Source: Candidatus Shapirobacteria bacterium
GTDB taxonomy: Bacteria > Patescibacteriota > Microgenomatia > UBA12405
Direction of reading: 5' to 3'
Assembly: GCA_028701645.1 (NCBI GenBank)
Contig: JAQVQI010000024.1
Location: 1-8,834, forward strand
Length of the DNA stretch: 8,834 nucleotides
The position numbers and the translations under genes were made by a program. The notes below the pieces were generated by a model. It searched no databases and was not told where the DNA came from. It worked only from the letters and a program-made list of their open reading frames with translations. This document shows positions 1 to 6,536 of the stretch, piece after piece; positions within the stretch are counted from its first letter, which is position 1, and each line of letters opens with the position of its first letter.

Positions 1-760
1 ATAGAGACCGAGCTGTCTCGCGACGCTCTGAACCCAACTAACGCAGCGCTTTAATGGGCGAACAGACCAACCCTTGGCCCCTTCTTCAGGGCCAGGATGC
101 GCCAAGTCGACATCGAGGTGCCGAACCGCATCGTCAATATGAACTATCGGATGCGACTAGCCTGTTATCCCCAGAGTAGCTTTTATCCAGTAAGCCCGTG
201 CCCATACCAAATAGGTCACGAGGATCACTAAAACCGTCTTTCGACCCTGATTCCAATATCAAATTGTTTGGAACTCCCTCTTGCGAGGGATTCGACTTGT
301 AAGTCTCACAGTCAAGCCAACTTATGCTTTTACACTTATAGTCCGATTTCTTGCCGGACTAAGTTGACCTTTGTATACCCGCGTTACTCTTTTGCAGGTG
401 CCTGCCCCAGGCAAACTAGCAACCATACACGGTCCCCCTCCGAGATTCATCGGAGTAGGTTAGACTCAAAAATAACAAAGGGAGGTGTTTCATTGTCGTG
501 CAAGCACTTCCTCCTACGCTAAACAATCATTAGATTCTTGTCAATGTAAAGATCCAGTAAAGCTTCATGGGGTCTTTTTGTCCTGTAGTAATTAAACGGC
601 ATCTTCACCGCTCTTTCAATTTCACTGGATAGATGATTAAGACAGTTTCACAGTCGTTAAACCTTTCATACGTGTCGGAACTTACCCGACAAAGGACTTC
701 GCTACCTTAGAACAGTTAGAGTTACTGCTGACGTTCACTAGGGCTTCAATCAAAGGCTCA

Positions 761-778
761 ATCCCGATAAATCGGAAT
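761..778 (-). repeat. Palindromic hairpin, copy 1, inside 23S
   Basis: CCGATAAATCGG forms a stem (CCGA/TCGG, extended by flanking A-T and one G-T pair) with a four-base loop. It replaces the hairpin found in E. coli 23S after GGTTAATTGATGGGG, in the helix 68 region. The same 12-base core recurs at 899-910. Confidence 0.6.
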
Positions 779-896
779 ATCACCCTCTCAGTTAACCTTC
801 TAGCACCGGTCAGGCTTCAGCCCATATACATCCCCTTACGGGTTAGCATGGACCTGTGTTTGTGATAAACAGTCGCCGTGAATTCTTTTGTTGTAA

Positions 897-912
897 CCCC
901 GATAAATCGGGG
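897..912 (-). repeat. Palindromic hairpin, copy 2, inside 23S
   Basis: CCCCGATAAATCGGGG is a 6-bp perfect stem with a TAAA loop (TTTA on the rRNA strand). It lies about 120 bases from copy 1 and shares its 12-base core. It forms the tip of a variable 23S hairpin, where this rRNA is shorter than E. coli. Confidence 0.6.
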
Positions 913-1456
913 CAGGGCATCTTGCAAAGCTTACGCCCAGCTAATTTGCTGATTTCCTTAATCATCTTTCTTCCAATCGTCTTAGTCTACTCGACTTATC
1001 CACCAGTGTCGGTTTTAGTACGAATTCCCAATATTCTATTTGCGACATTTTTCTTGGATACGTGGGTTAAATTTTGTCGTCTGTCAAAGACAAACTCCTA
1101 TTCGTGCTTCACTTTAAAACGAAAAGGCGGATTTGCCAACCCCTTCTAGCTAAACACTTAAAAGCCTAAATCACTTAGGCTCAAAATCGTCCACACATCG
1201 TCATGCCCCAACTTAAAACGAATATTGGAAAGGACCGGAATATTAACCGGTAACCCATCCACTACGCTAGCACTACACTAGCCTCATGTTAGGATCGCCT
1301 AACCCTCAGTTGAACAACGTAGCTGAGGAATCCTTGGATATTTCGACGTTCAGGGTTCTCACCTGAATTACGTTACTCATGCCTGCATTCTCACTTCTGA
1401 CCGCTCCAGCCTGGGTTATCCCTTGACCTTCACCGCAATCAGAACGCTCTCCTACC

Positions 1457-1612
1457 AATTGATGTACAACACTCAAAATTCCAATTTTCAAATTCCAAAA
1501 TCCAATGAATTCTAAAATTTATTAATGAATTAATTAAAAAATTAAAACATTAAATTATTCATTGAAAATTGAAAATTGTTAAATTGAAAATTCTAGGTGT
1601 TGTACATCAATT
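1457..1612 (-). other. Intervening sequence in helix 45 of 23S rRNA
   Basis: A 156-base insertion is bounded by a perfect 16-bp inverted repeat (1457-1472 against 1597-1612, with core TTGATGTACAACAC). The loop between them is about 124 bases, strongly AT-rich, with stuttering AAATTGAAAATTG-type units that can fold back further. The flanks match E. coli sequence either side of the short hairpin at about 1164-1185 (helix 45): GTGCCGAAGATGG before it and GGTAGGAGAGCGTTC after it. Helix 45 is a known site of intervening sequences in other bacteria, where RNase III cuts the long stem and the 23S becomes fragmented. No open reading frame of useful size lies in the loop, so it encodes neither a homing enzyme nor an S23-type protein. 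Confidence 0.85.
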
Positions 1613-2310
1613 CTCCATCTTCGGCACTATGTTTTAGCCTCGTTACATTTTTGGCGCGATCTTTCGACTCCTTGCGGAGTCGAACAGTGAGCTATTACGC
1701 TTTCTTTAAAGGATGGCTGCTTCTGAGCCAACCTCCTGTCTGTCTTAGAAAAATCACTACCTTTCCCACTTAACATAGATTTAGAGACCTTAGATGAGAG
1801 TCTGGGGTCTTCCCCTTTTGCCGATCCAGCTTAGCCCGGACCGACTGACTGCCAAGTTAAATTTATGGTATTCAGAGTTTGGTTAAATGCCGTAACTTGC
1901 GCTACAAACATTCATCCAGTAGCTTTACCCCCATAAATCAACACCTGACGCTATACCTATATATATTTCGGAGAGAACCAGCTATCTCCGGTTTCGATTG
2001 GCATATTACCCCTAACCTCAAGTCATCCGATATCTTTGCAGCGATAAACGGTACGGGCCTTCCTCTGACTTTCATCAAAGTTCACCCTGCTCAAGGTTAG
2101 CTCAACCGGTTTCGGGTTATATCCAGCCATCTAATCGCGCTATTCGCACTCGCTTTCGCTACGCCTCCCCCCGCTTGGCGGGGTTAAACTTGATGACTAG
2201 AAACACTCGCAGGCTCATTCTTCAATAGGCACGACATTAAGGAACAAGTCCTCTTTGTCTGTTTGTTAGCAAATGGTTTCAGATCTATTTCATTCCCTTA
2301 CTTAGGGTGT

Positions 2311-2349
<39 letters not shown>

Positions 2350-2812
2350 CGCTAAAGTATTTAGCCTTAGAGATTGGTCTCCCTAGATTCCCACAATATT
2401 TCGCGTGTCTTATGGTACTTAGGTATCTAACCAAACAATACTTGATTTTAAAATACAGGACTTTCACCTTCTTTGGTCACCCATTCCAGAGTGTTTTTCT
2501 AATTTTTCTTGTTCTTATGTCAGACCCTGCAACCCCCCTTACGGGGTTTAGGCTATTCCGGTTTCGCTCACCGCTACTAACGGAATCTCTTACGATTTCT
2601 TTTCTTCCGGGTACTTAGATGTTTCAGTTCCCCGACTTACCCAGCCTCGACGTAAACGTCGGGCTTCAGCCTGATTTCTCAGACCGGGGTTTCCCCATTC
2701 GGACATCGTTGGATCATAGTTTGTTGACAACTCCCCAACACTTTTCGCAGTCTTCCGCGTCCTTCTTCGGCTTTAGCAACCAAGGCATCCACCATTTGCT
2801 TTATTAAAATTT

Positions 2813-3065
2813 TGCTCAATATATTTCCTCCACTAAAAACAGTTTGGCATTGCCAAGCCGTAGCTTTAGCGAAGGCTGGCAACTCAATTTAGTTGCCAAG
2901 ATTAAAACGAAATTGAAAATAAATTACTTCGATTCAATAAATTGTTAATGTTCAAATACTTAGTTTAAGAAGACAAATTTCTTTATCTTCTTATTTCTAA
3001 ATATATTTATTTTTTAGATTTATTCTTAAATCATAAATCTTACTTCATAAATCATTTTTTCAAGG
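2813..3065. other. tRNA-Ala to 23S spacer, no gene
   Basis: About 250 bases of very AT-rich spacer. It holds repeat copy A, a 7-bp hairpin (AAGAAGA 2967-2973 with TCTTCTT 2986-2992), and a minus-strand stretch at 2941-2956, TTTGAACATTAACAAT, that weakly resembles the boxA antitermination element of rRNA spacers. I see no convincing promoter immediately before 23S, so 23S is probably transcribed with tRNA-Ala. Confidence 0.5.
2850..2882. repeat. Dispersed palindromic repeat, copy A (between tRNA-Ala and 23S)
   Basis: Sequence around GCCGTAGCTTTAGCGAAGGC folds into an imperfect stem-loop whose arms (TTGCCAAGCC against GGCTGGCAA) pair with one bulge. A second, clearly related copy in the same orientation lies at 3172-3205, so tRNA-Ala sits between the two. 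A nearby perfect 7-bp hairpin (GGCAACT 2878-2884 with AGTTGCC 2891-2897) overlaps its right end, and TTGGCATTGCCAA (2844-2856) overlaps its left end. On the minus strand it reads as an apparent PAFAKATA peptide, a translation I associate with dispersed repeats in uncultured bacterial genomes; that association is from memory. Confidence 0.65.
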
Positions 3066-3139
3066 TGGACCTGGGGAGAGTCGAACTCCCGACCTCTTCA
3101 TTGCAAATGAAGCGCTATAACCAACTAAGCCACAGGCCC
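3066..3139 (-). tRNA. tRNA-Ala (anticodon TGC)
   Basis: A complete 74-nt cloverleaf. Acceptor arms GGGCCTG and CAGGTCC contain the G3-U70 wobble pair that is the classical alanine identity element. The anticodon loop is TTTGCAA in a five-pair stem CTTCA/TGAAG, and the T arm GGGAG-TTCGACT-CTCCC is perfect. The discriminator is A73 and the following bases are CCT, so the CCA end is not encoded. It lies about 250 bases upstream of 23S on the same strand, where alanine tRNA often sits in rRNA operons, but no 16S precedes it here. Confidence 0.97.
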
Positions 3140-3171
3140 AGGTATGTTCTTATTAAAAGTGCTTTTCAGTT

Positions 3172-3205
3172 TTACCAGGCCGTAGCTCTTTACGAAAGCT
3201 GGCCA
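3172..3205. repeat. Dispersed palindromic repeat, copy B (upstream of tRNA-Ala)
   Basis: An imperfect palindrome beginning TTACCAGGCCGTAGCTC and ending AAAGCTGGCCA. It aligns with copy A at 2850-2882 with a few substitutions and small indels, in the same orientation. It abuts the T-tract of the terminator at 3205-3233 and occupies most of the gap between that terminator and tRNA-Ala. Confidence 0.6.
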
Positions 3206-3233
3206 AAAAAAACCGAAAGCTTGTTGCTTTCGG
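3205..3233 (-). terminator. Strong intrinsic terminator upstream of tRNA-Ala
   Basis: Read on the minus strand, a perfect 8-bp stem CCGAAAGC/GCTTTCGG with the five-base loop AACAA is followed directly by eight T residues. It lies about 160 bases after the GH18 stop codon and about 65 bases before tRNA-Ala. It could end the GH18 transcript, end a short RNA started at the promoter at 3335-3363, or attenuate transcription into tRNA-Ala and 23S. Confidence 0.85.
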
Positions 3234-3328
3234 CAATATTTTTCTCAATTTATTTCAGTCTTACAGCTCGGCACCCCTCCCTAAATTTGTTTTAAATTGA
3301 GTTAATTTTACCTTAAGCATTATCAAGT
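3205..3328 (-). ncRNA. Candidate structured leader or small RNA ahead of tRNA-Ala
   Basis: The segment from the predicted start of the 3335-3363 promoter to the end of the terminator T-tract is about 124 nt. A perfect 9-bp inverted repeat, CTCAATTTA with TAAATTGAG (3244-3252 and 3293-3301), encloses about 40 nt containing a G-rich core GGGAGGGGTGCC, and is followed by the terminator hairpin. The arrangement resembles an attenuated leader or a standalone small RNA. I recognise no known riboswitch or RNA family, and there is no good open reading frame in it. Confidence 0.4.
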
Positions 3329-3334
3329 GGGTAT

Positions 3335-3363
3335 ATTGTACCCAAAACCTACTAACTCGTCAA
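3335..3363 (-). promoter_or_regulatory. Near-consensus sigma-70 promoter facing tRNA-Ala/23S
   Basis: On the minus strand TTGACG (3358-3363) and TACAAT (3335-3340) are separated by exactly 17 bases. Each hexamer matches five of six consensus positions. The expected start is near 3328. It lies just after the GH18 stop codon, so it serves what follows: the leader at 3205-3328 and probably tRNA-Ala and 23S. This is the best promoter I see in the window. Confidence 0.7.
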
Positions 3364-3392
3364 CCACCAAAAAAAACTAAATAATCGACCAA

Positions 3393-4523
3393 TTAATAAC
3401 CCCAAATTGAAGTATCTTCTCCTTCATAACCCAAAGCCCAAAAACCCCATCCAGCTAATTGATTTTGTTTTACTAAATCAATTTTTGCCTTCAAACTTTT
3501 TTCATCTTCGAAATAAATTTGATGAATTTTTCCTTTTTCTTCAAACACCAGCCATGGTGACATTGACAACTCATCCCACTTGACCTCCAAAGCTTCAGCA
3601 GAGGCGGTCTCTATTATTTCCCTTACTCTCCTCCAGCTTGCCATTTGATACCAGCCCCTCTTAATTTGTGATCCAAATTCTTTTGTGTAAGTTTCCCATT
3701 CATAACCATACAATGGATAAGCCATAATTATTTTTTGTTTATCCAAATTTATAGCTATAATTTTTTCAACCACCTCTCGAATATTTCTCTTACCAACATT
3801 TGATCCGATTGGGGCAACTGGTCCAGCAAAATCTACCCCTGGTCGGTGGAAATCATAGGCCATTACAACCAGGTTATCTATTTTTTCCAATAATGATTTT
3901 AATTCTTGTTCATCACCTTTAATAACCGTGTTAGCAAAAACATCAACGCTAATTTCTCCCAAATCCGCCTTTTTTATTTCATCTAAAAACATTTCAAAAT
4001 CATTACCTAAAATTGCTAAAGGGTCATTTTGATATTCAAAATCTAAATTAACCCCATCAAAACCATTAACCCCAAAACCTTGTTGAACCACCTTGATTTG
4101 GTTAATTAAATTGTCAACCGCTTCTTTATTCTCTAATAATTTTTTTAATTTTTCATCATCAAACAACTTAATTCCCAAAATATTTTTTCCTCCATTTTTT
4201 TGTATTTCTCTTTTTTGATTTAAATAAACTTCATCATTTATTTTTTTTGCTTGTATATCCCAAATTAAGTTACCTTTTTCATCAGCTTCAATTCCTAAAA
4301 AAATTAAATGGCTCATTTCATTACTATATAATCTTGTCTTACCTATCATCCAGGTTGGTAAAAAACCAAAAATTTTCTTAGATTTCTCTGAATTTAGCCA
4401 AGTTTTTTGTCCAAGATTTTTTTTACCAGACAAAGGATTTAACAAAAATTGATTTTTATTCCAACCCCAAAAACCCACCCCCCCAATTGCTAATAAACCA
4501 AAAATGAAAAAATATTTTTTCAT
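3393..4523 (-). CDS. Secreted or membrane-anchored GH18 glycosyl hydrolase (YaaH/spore-germination-like)
   Basis: A 376-residue protein of the glycoside hydrolase 18 fold, probably acting outside the membrane on an N-acetylglucosamine-containing polymer such as peptidoglycan or chitin-like glycan. Residues 2-21 form a signal peptide or N-terminal anchor (KKYFFIFGLLAIGGVGFWGW). The catalytic strand motif is FDGVNLDFE at 155-163, with presumed proton donor E163 and D161. The first motif aspartate pair is D156 and N159 (DxxNxDxE), a variant I associate with YaaH-like members. VVMAYDFH (219-226), AYPLYGYEW (268-276) and GWGFWALGYEGED (358-370) match later TIM-barrel strands. I chose ATG at 4523 over an in-frame TTG immediately before it. 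It starts three bases after the stop of the 47-residue gene upstream, so translation is probably coupled. The actual substrate is not determinable. Confidence 0.85.
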   Translation of the reverse strand: MKKYFFIFGLLAIGGVGFWGWNKNQFLLNPLSGKKNLGQKTWLNSEKSKKIFGFLPTWMIGKTRLYSNEMSHLIFLGIEADEKGNLIWDIQAKKINDEVYLNQKREIQKNGGKNILGIKLFDDEKLKKLLENKEAVDNLINQIKVVQQGFGVNGFDGVNLDFEYQNDPLAILGNDFEMFLDEIKKADLGEISVDVFANTVIKGDEQELKSLLEKIDNLVVMAYDFHRPGVDFAGPVAPIGSNVGKRNIREVVEKIIAINLDKQKIIMAYPLYGYEWETYTKEFGSQIKRGWYQMASWRRVREIIETASAEALEVKWDELSMSPWLVFEEKGKIHQIYFEDEKSLKAKIDLVKQNQLAGWGFWALGYEGEDTSIWGY

Positions 4524-4526
4524 CAA

Positions 4527-4670
4527 TTAATTTTTCCAGTTCCCCTTTTTGTTTACCAAACGAAAAGTTCTCAAAAAATTAGCCAAATTTCCAAAAACAA
4601 TTAAAAATAAGGCCCCAACAAAGCCTGCAAATTTTAATAAATTATTCTTTTTCACTCCTAATTTTAACAT
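4527..4670 (-). CDS. Small single-pass membrane protein, 47 residues
   Basis: A short gene directly upstream of the GH18 gene on the same strand. It starts at ATG 4670 behind a clear Shine-Dalgarno AAAGG (4679-4683) with eight bases of spacing, better than that of most genes here. It stops three bases before the GH18 ATG. The product has a basic N-terminus (MLKLGVKKNN), one hydrophobic segment at about 11-33 (KFAGFVGALFLIVFG and flanks), and a basic C-terminus ending KKGNWKN, consistent with one membrane helix. I do not recognise a family. The tight spacing suggests co-translation with the hydrolase, perhaps as a partner or leader peptide; that role is inference. Unlike random AT-rich ORFs it has both a ribosome site and coherent membrane topology. 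Confidence 0.6.
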   Translation of the reverse strand: MLKLGVKKNNLLKFAGFVGALFLIVFGNLANFLRTFRLVNKKGNWKN

Positions 4671-4739
4671 TTCGCTTACCTTTATATATCTACTATTTAA
4701 TTTTAACTATCCTTTTGATAAAATAGGTTTACTTTTTAC

Positions 4740-4813
4740 GGGCAATTAGCTCAGTTGGTTAGAGCACCGTCCTGATAAGACGGGGGTCGGAGGTTCGAGT
4801 CCTCCATTGCCCA
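4740..4813 (+). tRNA. tRNA-Ile (anticodon GAT)
   Basis: A complete 74-nt cloverleaf. Acceptor GGGCAAT pairs perfectly with ATTGCCC, the D stem is GCTC/GAGC, the anticodon stem is CCGTC/GACGG around loop CTGATAA, and the T arm is GGAGG-TTCGAGT-CCTCC. The discriminator is A and the next bases are CAT, so CCA is not encoded. This isoacceptor usually sits in the 16S-23S spacer next to tRNA-Ala, but here it is on the opposite strand about 1.6 kb away, upstream of a VTT-family gene. A weak -10-like TAAAAT is at 4719-4724 with no good -35. Confidence 0.97.
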
Positions 4814-4873
4814 CATTTAATACAAAAAAACAAAGACTGGATAAGTTTTCTATTCCCAGATAACATATTAATT

Positions 4874-5518
4874 ATGACTGAAATTCTACAAAAAATTTTA
4901 AGCATGGTTCAAACTCATGGTTCTTTATCTATGTTTATAGGCGGAGTTGTTGAACAAATTATTGTTCCCATTCCTTCCCCAATTATTACTATGTCTGGCG
5001 GAGTTTTTTTGGTCTCCCGATCACTCCCAATACTTCAATTAATTTGGGAAATACTCGCAAAAGTTTCCCTCCCTTATTCTGTTGGTGCCATTATTGGCAC
5101 TAGTTTAGTTTTTTTAATTGCTTATTTCGGCGGTCAACCAATAATTGATAAGTTTGGAAAATATGTCGGTATAAGGTGGTCTTTAATCGAAAAAATAAGG
5201 TCTGATTTTCAAAAAACCATCAAAGATGAATTATTCATTTTTATTTCAGTAATCATCCCAGTAGTTCCTGTCTCTTTAATTACCGGTTTTTGTGGTGGAT
5301 TTCGCATAAAACCCCAAAAATTTTATCCAATTATGTTTTTGGCTCTAATAGTTCGCTCTTTTATTTTAGCTTTTATCGGTATGCAAATGGGCGAAGCTTT
5401 TACTGGTTTAGCCAACGGCCTTGATAAGATTGAAAGCATTCTGACTGTTGTTGGTGCCGGTTTAATTTTGGGTTTTCTCTTTATAAAAAGAGAGAAATGG
5501 ATTAAAAAAAATAGCTAA
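4874..5518 (+). CDS. VTT/DedA-family integral membrane protein
   Basis: A 214-residue polytopic membrane protein with the features of the VTT (SNARE-associated, DedA/TVP38) family, whose studied members are implicated in lipid scrambling or undecaprenyl-phosphate recycling. An amphipathic N-terminus leads to VEQIIVPIPSP (26-36), matching the conserved E...PxP re-entrant motif. GAIIGTSLVFLIAYFGG (71-87) is the next membrane stretch. A second proline-rich re-entrant motif, SVIIPVVPVSLITGFCGG (125-142), is followed by helices at about 152-175 and 187-204 and a basic tail REKWIKKNS. The length is normal for the family. The conserved arginine before the second motif is not obvious, so the exact activity is uncertain. 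There is no clear Shine-Dalgarno before ATG 4874. It follows tRNA-Ile by 60 bases and meets the ligase gene tail to tail with only four bases between stop codons, leaving no room for a separate terminator. Confidence 0.8.
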   Translation: MTEILQKILSMVQTHGSLSMFIGGVVEQIIVPIPSPIITMSGGVFLVSRSLPILQLIWEILAKVSLPYSVGAIIGTSLVFLIAYFGGQPIIDKFGKYVGIRWSLIEKIRSDFQKTIKDELFIFISVIIPVVPVSLITGFCGGFRIKPQKFYPIMFLALIVRSFILAFIGMQMGEAFTGLANGLDKIESILTVVGAGLILGFLFIKREKWIKKNS

Positions 5519-5522
5519 TACC

Positions 5523-6425
5523 TTATTTTAAAAAACTTGCCAGATACTTAACTATTTCTTCGGCTACATTAATTCCTGTCACTTGTTCAAATCTGTCGTA
5601 GTTTGGTGCCCTGTTTACTTCCCAAAAATAGGGTTCTTTTTCACCTTCTTTAAACACTACATCTACCCCTGCTACTTCTATTTCACATGCCTTTGCTGCT
5701 GCCACTGCTTTTTCCAACACATAATCTGGTAATTCAGTTTTAGTAAACACATTCTTCAAAAGTGGATTATCTCCTGTTGCTCTTTTCATTACTCCCAACA
5801 CTTTATTTCCCAACACCATCACTCGATAATCCTCGGCATTTACGATATATTCCTGAAGCATATATCTTTGTCCTTCATTTATTTCTCTTTCACGAAATAC
5901 CTCCCATCCTTTGTCCCAACTGGCATCTGAAAAAAATTTAAACACCTGAGATCGTCTATCTCCTTGGCTCCCTTTCAAAATTAATGGATATTGAAACTTT
6001 TTAACCGCTTCATATCTTAAATATTTCAATCTACCCATTACTAATCTTGGCACATTCAAATCGACATCTATCATTGCCTTCATTTGATGAATTTTACAAA
6101 AATCACTTGGTCTCCCTCGTCTCAAAACTGAATCAACCACTTTAACCTCATCATCGATGCAATCCATAATTAGCGACGCTTCTTCCCGATAATGTTTTAC
6201 AAATTTAAAATAAACCACCCCGTAATCCTCAAGTTTTTTACCTGATTTAAACCTAACCTTCATCTTTCCGTCACTTTTATCCTCAGAATCCAAATAAATT
6301 TCATTATAATTAATTGCCTCAACTTCAACTCCCAATTTTTCTCCCATCTTGACAAATTTTTCAACTTTTTCACTCAACTTCCCTCCATAAAAAATCGCAA
6401 TTTTGTTTTTCATATTATATTTCAT
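5523..6425 (-). CDS. RimK-type ATP-grasp ligase (amidoligase)
   Basis: A 300-residue ATP-grasp enzyme, close in size to RimK and its relatives, which join an amino acid (often glutamate) or amine to a carboxylate using ATP. The N-terminal pre-ATP-grasp domain opens with KIAIFYGG. The central domain has a lysine after GRPSDFC (K111), then YPLILKGSQGDRRSQVF (146-162) as nucleotide-binding strand and loop, MLQEYIVNAEDYRVMVLG (189-206), and VAGVDVVF (251-258). The metal-binding signature is WEVNRAP (268-274), including E269 and N271, followed by RFEQVTGINVAEEIVKYL, typical of RimK-type ligases. Start is ambiguous: ATG 6425 or the in-frame ATG at 6413, neither with a Shine-Dalgarno. It lies 111 bases after the ligase-protease gene on the same strand, across a GC-rich foldback. 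The substrate is unknown; I do not call it rimK itself. Confidence 0.85.
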   Translation of the reverse strand: MKYNMKNKIAIFYGGKLSEKVEKFVKMGEKLGVEVEAINYNEIYLDSEDKSDGKMKVRFKSGKKLEDYGVVYFKFVKHYREEASLIMDCIDDEVKVVDSVLRRGRPSDFCKIHQMKAMIDVDLNVPRLVMGRLKYLRYEAVKKFQYPLILKGSQGDRRSQVFKFFSDASWDKGWEVFREREINEGQRYMLQEYIVNAEDYRVMVLGNKVLGVMKRATGDNPLLKNVFTKTELPDYVLEKAVAAAKACEIEVAGVDVVFKEGEKEPYFWEVNRAPNYDRFEQVTGINVAEEIVKYLASFLK

Positions 6426-6445
6426 TAAATTTTAACGCAGATAAT

Positions 6446-6505
6446 ATTTTTTTCGCGCGCAAGCCGCTGAGGTGTGTTACCGAAGGTGCGAGCACGATAA
6501 AAAAT
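6446..6505. repeat. GC-rich foldback element between the two ligase genes
   Basis: A 43-base block at 6454-6496 is about two-thirds G+C inside otherwise strongly AT-rich intergenic DNA. It is bracketed by complementary T and A runs (ATTTTTT and AAAAAAT) and its ends pair as CGTGC with GCGCG, so it can fold into a long imperfect stem. An inner ACC-GAA-GGT hairpin is present. It resembles the short dispersed palindromes seen in uncultured small-genome bacteria. It could stabilise or attenuate the mRNA between the ligase genes. Confidence 0.5.
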
Positions 6506-6536
6506 CATTATCAAGTCAAAAAATTTAACTTTCATA

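Noticed and set aside
1473..1596. Group I intron or homing-endonuclease insert in 23S
   Set aside because: The insert is too short, lacks a recognisable catalytic core or open frame, and the flanking stem fits an RNase III-type intervening sequence.
3065..3295. Plus-strand frame beginning with DLGRVELPTSS
   Set aside because: This is the well-known spurious translation antisense to a tRNA; it overlaps tRNA-Ala, the repeat and the terminator.
3244..3328. Possible TPP riboswitch or 5S rRNA in the leader (GGGGTGCCGAGCTG and GATAATGC look familiar)
   Set aside because: The TPP motifs would be in the wrong order and the second half is missing; for 5S the helix I and III partners are absent and the position before 23S is wrong.
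4549..4749. 66-residue plus-strand frame before tRNA-Ile
   Set aside because: It runs into the tRNA-Ile gene, has no ribosome site, and is antisense to the better supported 47-residue gene.
3318..6516. 11-base CATTATCAAGT at 3318-3328 and 6506-6516 as a shared operator
   Set aside because: Matches of this length are expected by chance in AT-biased DNA of this size, and the two sites have different positions relative to any promoter.
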